NCBI GenBank assembly: GCA_032716605.1
Contig: CM064506.1
Location: 17,309,779-17,373,778 of the forward strand
Origin: Paralithodes platypus
Taxonomy: Eukaryota; Arthropoda; Malacostraca; Decapoda; Lithodidae
Length of the DNA stretch: 64,000 nucleotides
Direction of reading: 5' to 3'
A program made the translations under genes and the position numbers. Below are positions 23,101-34,482 of this stretch, piece by piece (the stretch's first letter is position 1; every line of letters begins with the position of its first letter). A model generated the notes under the pieces. That model ran no database searches. It was given only the letters and a program-made list of their open reading frames with translations, and was not told where the DNA came from.

Positions 23101-23706
23101 AGCTTAGAGTACACGGCAAGAATTTCCATTTGATTCCTTTCTTGGAACCCTGGTTTGTTTTTCTTAAAGCATGACAAAGTTTAGGGTACTTGGTAAAATA
23201 ATATCCGTTTCTCTTACTGGAACCCGGAATTGTTCTTGTCCTAGTATGGCACAGCCTTGAATCACCCGGCACCCTTATGGTGGTGGCGTTATGATGTCAC
23301 CCGGGAATATTGGCATCCGGGATCGACACATTTTATTTATTTTGTTTTATTTTTTTTTTAACTGATTAGAAAAACTTACTTATTTAAGCTCTTGCACTTA
23401 TCTTAATTCTGACAGTTATGTTAACTACTAGTTAACAAGGTATGACTTCTTTATTAAAGTCTGACCTAACCTAGAGTACCCGGTAATAATTTCTATTTAA
23501 TTTTTATATTGGGACTTGGTTTGTTTTTATTAAAGTTTGGGTCTGCTTAGGGTACCCGGTGGATTTTGTTTTGTTTAGGCTAGGCCTAGAGTACCCGAGG
23601 CTTTCAAAAGAATTTTGTTGTGATATATGCTTCAAGGAGATGTGGAGGGCATGAAGGGATGGTCTGAGCATTGGTTAATGCCTTTTCATCCAAAAAAATG
23701 CAAGTA

Positions 23707-26261
23707 CAGTCTGGCCTGCCAATACGCGAGGGCGCGGAATGGAAATTCGCGTATTAGCAATAGAGTATTATATGGGAATAAATAGATATGGGCGGCACTG
23801 ACTCCAAGTTGTCTACTTTAGGCCTATTTATCTCCGTCAATTGCCACAAAAGGTACATATATGTATACATAAACATCCAAATCATAAGAAAATATAACAA
23901 TAATAATAAACTCACCTTAAAATTAACAGTACTGTAGATATGAAGGGTGGGGGCTCCGAGGCAGGGCGAGTTCAGCTAATGTGCCCCGGCCCCGGCCCCG
24001 GCATCAAAATCGTCCGACGAACTATCCCTGGCATCTAGCACTCTGTTGAGGGCCAGGCGCCTTTGCTCCACCTGAACCTCCCTCATGAAGCCACCAAAAT
24101 CATCGTCGGGCATGTCAACCTGAGCAGCCGAGCCTGCCGAGGTCGAAGGTTGGGGTTCGTCATCATCTTCTTGTCGAGGTTCTTGGCGGGCAAGGAATCT
24201 TGTCATTAAAGTTTGTCTCCTCTTGTTGACTTCCTGATGATGTTTGTCAGAATTAAAGCGGAAAACACTGTCAACGCCCAGCAGGACTTCATGAGTTCTC
24301 ACAGGGCACTGCTCCACCGACCGAAATCCTTCCTTGAGTTGGTCAACTAAAGCCAAGATTTCGCTCAGTTTACCTACAGACAGATCCATGTTAGCAGGTG
24401 CAGGGGCTGGTTCAACGTCGTTGTTCGGTTGTCGTGCTTGATGTGCTTGATCTTCGGCATCAATCTGCTCAATTGTGTCACCTTGAGTCTGTTGTTCACC
24501 TGCCTCAATAACCTCATGAATCTTCTCAGCTGTCACTGCCCCCGAAACCAGCCACTGCGCGGGCCGCTTGAACTGCCTCTGCCTCTGCCTCGGTGAATGA
24601 CTGGACTTTGTTGGCCTTGGGAGCACATAAATGTGGAGGAAGTTCTCGCCAGGCATGATTAATTGTGGCATCATTTATATCAGCCCATGCTAGAAGAAGG
24701 AAGTCGATTGCGTATTTGATGGTAAAAACACGCCAGAAGTGTGTCACGGTCATCTCTGCCTCTGCCTGTGGTGCCTGGGGTGCCTCTGCTGCCTCTGTCT
24801 GGGGTGCCTGGGGTGCCTGGGGTGCCTGCTCCTCATCAGACGATGATGCGAACTCCTGCTGCATAGCCAAAATATCTTCATTGCTCTCTGTCTTCTGGCG
24901 TAGATAATTGTAGAGTCGTGTCTGGTAAAAGAGCTTCACATTCGATATGACTTCTTGGTCCAGTGGCTGTATGAGAGATGTTGTTTTTGGTGGCATGAAA
25001 ACAATCTGTACGTCGGGATGTAGAGTCTCTAAATAGTGTGGGTGGCAAGGGGCGTTGTCCATCAATAACAGGGCCTTGAAAGGTAGGCCTAGTTGTTGGC
25101 ATTTGAGGCGGGCGTCAGAAACAAATTTCTTGACAAGCCAGTCGGACATAATGGCACTAGTTATCCACCCATTAGCACTCTTGTACCAATAAGTTCCAGT
25201 GTCATTCATGTCGCGCAGGTTCTTGTAACATCTAGGGTGGGCAGCTGTGTGCACCACTACAGGCCGCATCTTGTGGCTGCCGGAAAGGTTCACAGTAAAC
25301 ATGACAGTGAACCTTGACTTGTCTATTTTGCGGCCCCTTGCCTGTTTCACAGATTTGGCAAGATATGTAGATTTTGACATACACTTGTATTGCAAGCCAC
25401 TTTCATCCACATTATAAATATGATCCTTTGTGTAGCCACCATCCTCGATTATGGTCTTCAACACCCCAGGAAATGTGTTGGCTGCCACCACATCTGCAGA
25501 CCCACGTTCTCCGGACACCTTGATGTTCCTTAGGTCCTTCCGTTTCATGAAGCCATGGAGCCAACCGTTGGATGCCTTAAAATGAAAATTCTGGCCAGAC
25601 TTTGTCCTAGCACTTGCAGTGGTGTAGAAGAGTTTAGCCTGCTGTTTGATATAGGCCTTATCCACTGGGACTTGCTCACGGTGTTTGCGGGCTAGGAATG
25701 CTGCCAGGTATCGCTCCATGACCACCATAGCTGGATTGTTGCTCCTGCAACGTTGGTCCATCATGGCAGCACCATAGGACTTCACGATGGTGTTGATCTT
25801 TTCTCGGTTAGCCCAGATCGTTCTAACTGTCGATTCCGCTAAACCCATTGCTCGACCGATGGCTGAGTTTCCTTCTCCTTTTCCTTTTCTTTTGATGACC
25901 TCCAGCTTCATTTGGTGGGTGATAAGTTTGTTCTTGCGAGGGGGCATGATGATGGGGGCAAAAAACTATATCACTGCACACAAGTCGGACTGCTGTTGCG
26001 CGAGCGTGGACTGAGGGTAGACTGGCGTATCCCACAATGCCCTGCGTGCCTACATAACTGGCGTCCCTGCGCAGATGTATGCGCGGAATGGTGGGGGCCT
26101 CGCGTATTAGCTGAACTCCCCGGAATTGCCCTTATATCGGCCCCGGATTCGCGTTTTAAAGGTACATCACGCGTTTTGAAAGTTTTGGGTATGATTCGAC
26201 CCCCTCCTCGAGTATAAGGTGAATCGCGTATTAAAAGCTCGCGTATTGGCAGGCCAGACTG
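23707..26261 (-). mobile_element. Tigger/pogo DNA transposon, complete ends
   Basis: A 2,555-bp element flanked by TA at 23,705-23,706 and 26,262-26,263. Both ends carry a perfect 24-bp terminal inverted repeat beginning CAGTCTGGCCTGCCAATACG. TA duplication, CAGT ends and the single transposase gene place it in the Tigger branch of the pogo group (Tc1/mariner superfamily). Inserted in a LINE fragment whose reading frame is restored when the element and one TA are removed. Confidence 0.93.
23976..25947 (-). pseudogene. Tigger transposase, C-terminal frameshift
   Basis: The main frame (25,947-24,526) encodes 473 residues: an N-terminal CENP-B/pogo-type HTH (residues 5-55, KLEVIKRKGKGEGNSAIGRAM), a second Tc5/CENP-B-like HTH (about 70-145, ending NGWLHGFMKRKDL), and a DDE domain with YNVDESGLQYK (D181), LLMDNAPCHP (D297) and SLIQPLDQEV (D330). 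All three acidic residues are present. A Gln/Ala/Pro-rich repeat (QAPQAPQAPQ) lies at 375-395. The frame ends GFGGSDS just after AVQAARAVAG, while an overlapping frame supplies a plausible C terminus (VTAEKIHEVIEAGEQQ ... LSEILALVDQLKE) ending at 23,976. A single frameshift near 24,530-24,550 therefore separates the catalytic core from the tail. With perfect TIRs it was probably active fairly recently. Confidence 0.88.
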
Positions 26262-27063
26262 TACATGCGGATTGGGACAAGCAAGATAGACAAGGTAGGA
26301 TACAGTATGTATGAAGCGATGGAGGAAGTGAATGCAGAAAAGGATATACTGTAGGAGTAGTGATAGACAATAAGTTAAATTTCTCAGAACATTTAGCAGA
26401 AAAGATAAACAAAGCCAATAGAATTGTATGGCTGATAAGGAGGACATTTGTGTCAATTGACGAAGAAATCTTCAGGAATCTCTATACAGCGCTGGTTAGG
26501 CCGCACCTGGAATATGCGAACCAGGTGTGGGCTTCATATATGGTAAAGGATATAGAAGCAGTGGAGAAAGTGCAATGGAGAGCTAGCAAGCTAGTACCAA
26601 CGTTGAAGAATGCGGGCTATGAGCAGAGGTTGAGGACACTGGGGCTTCCGACACTGGCATATAGGAGAAAGAGAGGGGATATGATAGAGACTTTTAAGAT
26701 AGTGTCAGGAAAGTATGATGAGGATGTGTGTGAAGGTATCTTCTTGATGCGGGAGGGAACAAGAACGAGAGGACACTCTAAGAAAATTTACAAAGAAAGA
26801 AATAGGCTTGAGAAGGCAAAGAACTCATTTTGTGATAGAGTGATAAATGAGTGGAACGCACTGCCCCAGTATGTAGTCGATTCCAAATCAATAAGGGAGT
26901 TTGAAAGTAATCTTGATAAAGCATGGGGAAGACAAGATTTGAAATTTGATTATAAAGCAAAAATACAGAATAGTAAAAATGTTGCGTCTGCTACCGCCGC
27001 CGCCAACACCGTGAACGACCGCAGCAGTGCAAGTACTGGTACTGAGCTGGATACACAGGCCTA

Positions 27064-27439
27064 GTTTGCCTTTTTCCAGAGGATCTACTGTAAGAAACTG
27101 TAAGAAATATGCTGTCGTCTTGACAGTCGTCAGAGTACTCGGTAAACTGGCTTACTGGCGCCCGGCCGTTTTTATGTTATTATGTTACGACCCGGTCGCA
27201 TTGGCACCCGGGTCTGTTATTATTTTGATGGCTGTTATAGACATCCGCAATAGCCTAACTCGTGTCACCCGGGTCTGTCTTCATCTTGACAGTTGTTAGA
27301 GTACCCGGCCCATAGATTGTTGGTACCCGGCTGGGTTTATCTTTTAAGATTGTTGTGGGTTATAATACCACTCGGTATTATAATGCGTTAGTGGTTGGTT
27401 GTAGCCTATATGTACTCGGGTTTGACTTTATATTTGTAT
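27064..27439. other. No gene; spaced TACCCGG/CACCCGG words
   Basis: Non-coding DNA with repeated CACCCGGGTCTGT and GTACCCGG words, apparently a degenerate extension of the minisatellite that follows. Confidence 0.45.
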
Positions 27440-28010
27440 GGTATTATTGTATCACCCGCCCATCTGGTTACCCGGGACTGTCTCCATACTCGGTAGTCCT
27501 GGTACCTGGGCCTTGGTACCCGGGCCTTATTGGGATAAGGTCTAGGTCACCCGGGGACTTGAAAGTGTATGGTACTGTATTATAAAATCACCCGCCATCT
27601 AGGTACCCGGGACTGTCACCATACGTGGCCGTCCTGGTATCCGGGCCTTATTGAGATAAGGCCTAGGGCACCCGGGAACTTGAGAGTGTATGGTATAGTT
27701 TTATAGTGTCACCCGCCTATTTGGGTACTCGGGAGTGCCTCCATACCCGGCAGTCCTGGCACCCGGGCCTTATTGAGATAAGGCCTAGGGTACCTGGGGA
27801 CTTGAGGATGTATCCCATCCTGGTACCCGGGCCTTATTGAGATAAGGCCTAGGGTACCCGGGGACTTGAGGGTGTATGGTATTATAATATTATCCGCCCA
27901 ACTGGGTAACCGGGGACTGTCACCAAACCTGGCAGTCCACGGCACCCGGGCCTTGGTGCCCGGACCTATTGAGATAGGGCCTAGGATACCTGAGGATATT
28001 AAAATTATCC
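27440..28010. repeat. GGTACCCGGG minisatellite with hairpin core
   Basis: Four to five degenerate units of roughly 60-125 bp. Each contains GGCCTTATTGAGATAAGGCC (a perfect 8-bp stem with a TGAG loop) next to a GGTACCCGGG-type word, and most also contain CGGGACTGTC-CCATAC. It may be part of the 5' UTR of the old DIRS element. 28,011-28,238 holds nothing recognisable. Confidence 0.8.
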
Positions 28011-30136
28011 ACATGCCATATTTTTATGTGCTCGTAAGAGAGGCTTCTCGGGCACGAGTGTCAATTGGCGAATATTGTGTGTCTTTGTACATGATTCTTA
28101 CAACGTTCTGGGGCTGTAAGTCAGGTGGATATATTCAAATATGATATTATTATGGGTACTTGTTGGTTGTAGGTCTACTTGATCGAGGCCACCGAGAGTA
28201 CCAGGCCGCGTCGACCATACTGTGACGTCAGCAAGGTGGTATTTACCTAATTGTATTTACCTAATTGTAGTTTACAGGAGTTGAGCTAAGCTCGTGTTGT
28301 CCCGTCTCTCAGTCTACTTTTTATCCAATTTTTTCTTGAAAATATGGATGTTCCTTGCCCCTACCACCTCCTCCTCCAGCCCATTCCATTTGTCAATACA
28401 TCTATAGGGGAAGCTAAACTTCCTGATATCGTTCTTGCAGGTAGGTCTTTTTACTTTGTAGCTGTGGCCTCTAGTTATTCCTGTATCCATAATTAATATC
28501 TCCCTATCCAGCCTCTCCAGCCCCCGGGTGCATTTGTACATCATTATCATGTCTCCCCGCTCTCTCCTCTCTTTTAGACTCGGTAGATTTAATTTGTCTA
28601 GCCTCCCTTCATATGGCAGTTCTCTGAGACTTGGAACCAATCTAGTAACTGCTCTCTGGATTCTTTCTAACTTGTGAATATGCTTCTTTAGATGCGGGGA
28701 CCACACCACTCCTGCATACTCCAATCTTGGTCTAATCATACTCTTCATAATTTTCGCTACCATGGTCTCATCCAAGTAGTTCAGAGCAACTTTCATATTC
28801 CCGGCCATTGCATACATTCCGCTAAAGAGCTTGTTAATATGTTTCTCTGGCGACAAATTATCTTGTATAATCAACCCTAAATCCTTTTCTTTTTCGGCCT
28901 TGCTAATTATATTATCTCCCATCCTGTACTCCCAATTTGGTCTATTCACACTTCTTCCCATATTTAACACATGGCATTTACTTATATTAAATTTCATTTT
29001 CCACTTGGTGCTCCATTCGTATATTTTATCTAAATCCCCTTGCAGCTCTTCACAACTACTTTTATTTGTTATTTGTCTCATAATTTTTACGTCATCTGCA
29101 AACATTGACATGTAGGAGTTTATACCTATCGGCAGGTCATTCACGTACATAAGGAACATGAGAGGTGCCAACACAGATCCCTGCGGCACACCACTCTCAA
29201 CTTTCCGCCACGATGAGTAAGTTCCTCTAATGTTGGTCCTCATTTCCCTATCTGTTAAATAGCTCTCCATCCATTTCAGCAAACTCCCCCTGACACATCC
29301 TAGCGTCTCAAGCTTAGATAACAATCTCTTATGTGGTACCTTATCGAATGCTTTGGAAAGGTCTAAGTAGACGCAGTCCACCCATCCGCCTCTTTCTTGG
29401 AGTACATCTATCACCCTACTGTAATAACATAGCAAACTGGTAACACAAGATGTCCCTTCTCTGAATCCAAATTGCTTTGGGGTTATTATCTTCTTTCTCT
29501 CCAACATTTTCATCCATCTCTTCCTAATTAGCTTTTCACAAATCTTGCATACAATACTAGTAAGTGAAACTGGTCTATAGTTTAGAGGGTCCTCAGGGTT
29601 TCCATTCTTGTATATCGGAATGATATTAGCTCTTTTCCATTCAACAGGAACCTGTCCTTTATCTAAGGAAGCTTGAATTATGTCCCTCACTGGCTCCACT
29701 AATTGCTCTGCACACTCCTTTAAAACCCAGGCAGACACTTCATCCGGTCCCATAGCTTTCCTTACTTCAAGTCCTCTCATCGCAGATAACAGCTCATCTC
29801 TAGTTATTTCAATCTTACTAAGACCACTCTCCAGTACTCCCGCCTGTGGTTCGTCAAAACCTTCCTCTCTAGTAAAAACTGACCCCAATTTGTATTCATT
29901 ACCTCGCACATGTCCGATACATTTTCATACGTCCTAGCATCAACTCTTAATTTAGTAATTTGTTTCTTTACCTTCAACTTACTGTTTATATATTTATAAA
30001 ATAATCTAGGGTCACTTTCATATTTATTTACTATGTTCTTCTCATAGTTCATTTTAACTTGCCTAATTATGTTAACATATCTATTCCTCTCCTGTTTATA
30101 TTTATTCCGATTACTCTCAGTGTTCCTTCTTCTTAA

Positions 30137-30756
30137 CCTAACAAGTGCGCATGGGGGTAATTGGAAACGTCCCCCTGTGCTGACGTATTTGAGGTGTTTC
30201 TGTCACTAAAATATTCATTGTACCATTAATAGCATTAATACTTATCCATATGCACCTATTATGGGTTGATTATAAAGGTATTAACCTGAAACAACAATAA
30301 AACGAGTGAAAACAGCGTTTGGATGGTCAAAATCGGAGATATAGCCCGCGAGTTGTATGATGTATGGGTGAGGCAAGCTGCTTTCCCGCCAATTTCCCCC
30401 AAGGCCACTGAGACACAGTCGATCGATACTCTCTCTCTCTCTCTTGCATTCGCTTGCTATCAGTGATGACCACACCCTGCAACCGGATTTCTAATGTTAG
30501 CACGAAAATATACCTCAGAATAAGGGAATAACAGGGAAAATAGGTGATAACTGAAGGAGAGGAGGAAAGTGGGGAAGGAGGGGAGGTAGAGGACTGAGAT
30601 TTTGCATGGCCCAGGGGCCAAAAAATAAAATAAAATAAAATAAATTTTTTTGTTTTTTTTTTCGATGTCAAAAGTTGATTTTTTTTTCTCTGACTCTTAA
30701 GAGTCTCCCCGCAGTCCGCCGGGGGAACTCTTAAGAGTCTCCCCGCAGTTCCCGGG
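30137..30756. mobile_element. MITE-B copy in LINE-X copy 1
   Basis: 620 bp between TTAA at 30,133-30,136 and 30,757-30,760. It starts CCTAACAAGTGCGCATGG and ends GCAGTTCCCGGG. The target reads GCTAGA-TTAA-GAAGAAGG in uninterrupted LINE-X copies, so the duplication is exactly TTAA. Confidence 0.93.
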
Positions 30757-31330
30757 TTAATCTAGCCCAAGCTGCATCACGCCTACCCAAAGCTCTTTTG
30801 CATTTCAAATTAAACCAATCTTTCTGCTTAGTAAAATTTCCAGTTTTATATCTTGGGACAAACAGATTGGTTCCTACTCTATAAATTTCGAGGAATCTAC
30901 TATATTTACCTTGTACGTCCTGTTCCTTCAAAATAAGATCCCAATCTACTCCCTCTAAATATCTTTTCAAGGATACATAATCAGCTTTACTATAATTTAA
31001 TCTGTCATTTATGTAGCTATTGTCTAATCTATTGGCATTACTCGAGGTCAACTTCCATTTTAGTAATAGGTGATCACTTTTACCTACAGGACATAGATAG
31101 TTTATATCACTAATTTCGTGAGGATCTTTTGTAAAAATCAGATCGAGTTTAGAAGGTTCGTTATTACCCCTCATTCTTGTATTTTTCACATGGTGTGCAA
31201 GTACATTTTCCGTAACCAACTCCACTAGCTGACTTCCCCAAGATCTCTGATTTGGCCCTGCATCTCCCGATTCCCAATCAACCTCACTACAGTTGAAATC
31301 TCCTACCAAGATCAATCGATTCTTCCTTAA

Positions 31331-31935
31331 CCCAGGAACTGCGGGAAGACTCTTAAGAGTTCCCCCGGCGGACTGCGGGAAGACTCTTAAGAGTCAGAGA
31401 AAAAAAAAAAAAAATTAAACATCGAAAACTGTTTTTTTGTGTTTTTTTTTGTTTTGCCCTTGGGTCATTCAAAATATCAGTCCTCTACCTCCCCTCCTTC
31501 CCCACTTTCCTCCCCTCCTTCAGTTATCACCTATTTTCCCTGTTATTCCCTTATTCTGAGGTATATTTTCGTGCTAAGATTAGCGAGTTGCAAGCAGGGC
31601 ATTGTCATCACTGTTAGCAAGCGAGTGCAAGAGAGAGAGAGAGTATCGATCGACAGTGTCTCAGTGGCCTTGGGGGAAATTGGCGGGAAAGCAGGTTGCC
31701 TCACCCATACATTATGCAACTCGCGGCCTGTAGCGCCGATTTTGACCATCCAAACGCTGTTTTCACTCGTTTTATTGTTGTAACAGGTCAATACCTTTAT
31801 AATCAACCTATAATAGGCGCATATGGATAAGTATTAATGCTATTTATGGTAAAATGAATATTTTAGTGATGGAAACAGCTCAAATACATGCGCACAGGCA
31901 GAGGTGTCTAATTACCCCCATGCGCACTTAAGAGG
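31331..31935. mobile_element. MITE-B copy, second insertion in LINE-X copy 1
   Basis: 605 bp between TTAA at 31,327-31,330 and 31,936-31,939, in the opposite orientation to the previous copy and more diverged (CCCAGGAACTGCGGG start, GCGCACTTAAGAGG end). The target CTTCC-TTAA-AAGCAATC is intact in copies 2 and 3. Confidence 0.93.
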
Positions 31936-33865
31936 TTAAAAGCAATCTTCTCAACGACTGAATCATATCCTTGACCATCTCCTCAAACTCCAACTCCCTC
32001 CATGCTCTGGTCTTTGGTGGCATGTAAGCTACTGCTATGTCTAGCTTTTTTCCTTCTATATCATTGAGTTCAACTGCCATTATTTCTGCCTTGTCATTAT
32101 TTAACTCCATGTGCTTTGCTGTCATAGGGTTCTTAACTAATACTGCCACTCCACCTCCCCTTTTACCCTTTCTATCATATCTCCATATATTATATCCTTC
32201 ACTAAACACTATGTTGCTGTCAAAGTCCTGGTTCAGCTTTGTCTCCGTCAAACAGACTATCTGTGGTTGATCTTTTCTTAATATATCATCTAACTCTACC
32301 TTTTTACTGTTTATTCCATCTATATTAGTGTAGTAGCACAGTATATTTGAATCCACCTCCTTGTTTCTCTTCCCTCTCTGCCTCGTACCAGGTTCACCTC
32401 CTCCTCCATCCCTTCCCTGACCTAGTTCCACCTCCCCTGCTAATTCTATTCCCCTCCCCCCCCCCCCCCTCCACAACCTCCCATACCCCCTCTCTCTCCC
32501 TCTGTTCCACCTTCTCCACCTTCTCCACCATATCCTGGCTCTCTCTCTCCGGTCCCCTGCTCCCTGCATTATCTCTCGCTCCGTCTCCTCGCTTTGACTT
32601 CGTACTTGTCTCTCTGTCTCTTTCCCTCTCACTCCTCTTACTTTCGGTTCTTGGTGGCTCCTGATGTACCACTTCCTTACTTGCCCTTCCCTTATTCTCC
32701 AAAAAAAATTCTTCTTTTGCTCTTCAGACAACTTTCCATTCTCTTCATCAGCCTTAGCTTGGAGTTCCCTTAACTGTTCTCGTTCTTCTACATTTAGGTC
32801 CTTTTTTACCCTTATATGATTCAGCTCTGTCGAATTTAATTTCCAGCTCACATTGGCTACTGCTTCTGCTGTTGATCTAAACTTTAGTTCCACTCTTAGT
32901 GGTCTCATCTCGCCCTTCTTATATTTTCCTAACCTCACCTCCTCCAGTTCTTTTACCCATCCATAACCCTTGTCTAAGTAATCCAGTATCCCCTTGACTT
33001 TCACAACATCCCTTTCCTTTCTTACCTTCATATCTGCCAGGTGCTCTTCCACATCTCCAAAGATTACTACACACTTACCTCTATCTATTGTCTCTCTCAC
33101 TACCTTCTCTTTCTTCTTTAAAACTTGCACTACATTTTTTTCAAACTCTTTCTTTTCCTTTTCTCTCTCTTCCTTCTGCTCCTTCACAATTTCTTCAAGG
33201 GCTACCATCGTGGCACTCCCTACCCTTGTCCACTCATTTTTTACCTCACTAATTCCTTTTTACTTCCTCACTCAGGTGGCCCTCATATTCCTTAAGCTGA
33301 GCCTTGAGTGCCACATTTTCCGCCGCTAACTCGTCTACTCTGGCCATCACTGCCTCTAGGCTGTCACTTACTGGCCTAGGCCTATCCACCCCGCTAGTAA
33401 TGCCACACATATCGGACAAAACTTCTACTTTAGCCTCTAACTCCTTCCTCCAATTTTCCATCACTCCCCTCCATCTCACAAGACCCATCAATTGTTTTTT
33501 CATACTTGCCAACTGATCATCCTTGTCCTCGGTGATAAAGCCTTCGAATTCGTATTCCTCCTCATCCCCAGCTAGGCTTTCACGCCTTTCCGCCATCGCG
33601 AGGTGGTCGTCTGCTAGCCTAAAAACAACAATCGCCCCACTATCCCATCTCACTCCAGGAACTGTTTTACTTAATCCATATTTTCAATTACTTGGAATAT
33701 CCAATTACATCTGAATTGCTCATAAAACACCTAATTACTTATGAAATGCACATATAAATTTCCGGGACAACACTTAGACACTCCTATCAACTTCACACAA
33801 GGTAACTCATTATCGGAGAGCAGCTGCGAGGTGTTGACAGCTCGGAGGTCGGCGGTGCGACATTC

Positions 33866-34482
33866 ATGGACCGCTCTGTCTCCCAAGTCTATAATTACTA
33901 TCCCTTTTATATTTTATCAGTTTAGTTTTAAATTAAATAAAACTATATTTATCTTTTACTGTGTACGCAAAATTATATTATTATATATTATTATGCCGAT
34001 ATTATAACAACATACTTTGGTATTTACTGCAAATTACACTCATACCTTGAAAAATTATTTGTACAAGATGAAAACGTATTACAAGTATATTACTATTACT
34101 TTTTTCCTATTGGAAAATATAATACAAAATGCTATTATACATTACTATATTTTATACACAGCCAATAAAGAGAGCCTTATTGGAGAGCCAATATAAGCGA
34201 CATCCACTATTATTCGTGAAAAAATACATATAAGTAACTAACTAAATGTATTACTATATAAATTAATATAAACATATAATTAATGTAACACACACAAACA
34301 CACATATAAAGGTATGACCTTTGTACTAGGCCTAATCCAATCTCCGTTCCGGGATTATACTTTTTAAATCCAATTCCCTTACTTAACCACACCTGCAGAC
34401 ACACTCACCTTCACAATCACAATCACACACACACCTGCATTCACACACACACACACACAGATACACACTCACAAACACAGGG
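33866..34482. other. Spacer between head-to-head LINE-X copies; CA-rich microsatellite
   Basis: AT-rich DNA without coding potential, ending in a (CA)n-type tract at about 34,420-34,480 directly before the truncated 5' end of LINE-X copy 2. Confidence 0.6.

Larger units (their letters stand above)
23628..27063 (+). pseudogene. LINE 3' fragment (RT thumb/C-terminus) split by a Tigger element
   Basis: Plus-strand coding begins near 23,628 (GDVEGMKGWSEHWLMPFHPKKCKYM), is interrupted at a TA by the Tigger transposon (23,707-26,261), and resumes at 26,264 with RIGTSKIDKVGYSMYEAM. After a 1-nt shift near 26,352 the frame runs to 27,063 with NKLNFSEHLAEKINKANRI, VRPHLEYANQVWASY, RRKRGDMIETFKIVSG and VINEWNALP. 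These are the post-catalytic RT and C-terminal motifs of CR1-like LINEs; the catalytic palm is absent, so the copy is 5' truncated. The open C-terminal tail after DKAWGRQD is of low complexity. Confidence 0.75.
28314..33653 (-). pseudogene. LINE-X copy 1 polyprotein (coiled coil/RRM-like/EN/RT)
   Basis: 33,653-33,249 encodes the N terminus (EYEFEGFITEDKDDQ, coiled coil). A 1-nt insertion in a T run at about 33,257 shifts the frame, and 33,208-31,936 then encodes coiled coil, an RRM-like segment (GKCVVIFGDVEEH ... RPLRVELKFRSTAEAV), a basic linker and the start of the endonuclease (CLTETKLNQDFDSN). In this copy ORF1-like and endonuclease parts are one uninterrupted frame. After MITE-B the endonuclease continues (VGDFNCSEVDWES, VGKSDHLLL) to the second MITE-B. 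The RT (NYRPVSLTS, SKAFDKVPHKR, SGVPQGSVLAP, MFADDVKIM) follows after a 1-nt deletion near 29,895. The catalytic residues are intact. Four disruptions in all. Confidence 0.9.
28239..33865 (-). mobile_element. LINE-X copy 1, near full length, with two MITE-B insertions
   Basis: A minus-strand LINE from a 5' UTR near 33,865 to a 3' tail of tandem AATTAGGTAAATAC-type units near 28,239-28,270. The 5' UTR matches copy 3 from 33,850 downward; a further CGCACCGCCGAC word also occurs at the start of LINE-E, so copy 1 probably preserves the true 5' end. MITE-B elements at 30,137-30,756 and 31,331-31,935 interrupt it, each at a TTAA found uninterrupted in copies 2 and 3. Confidence 0.9.
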
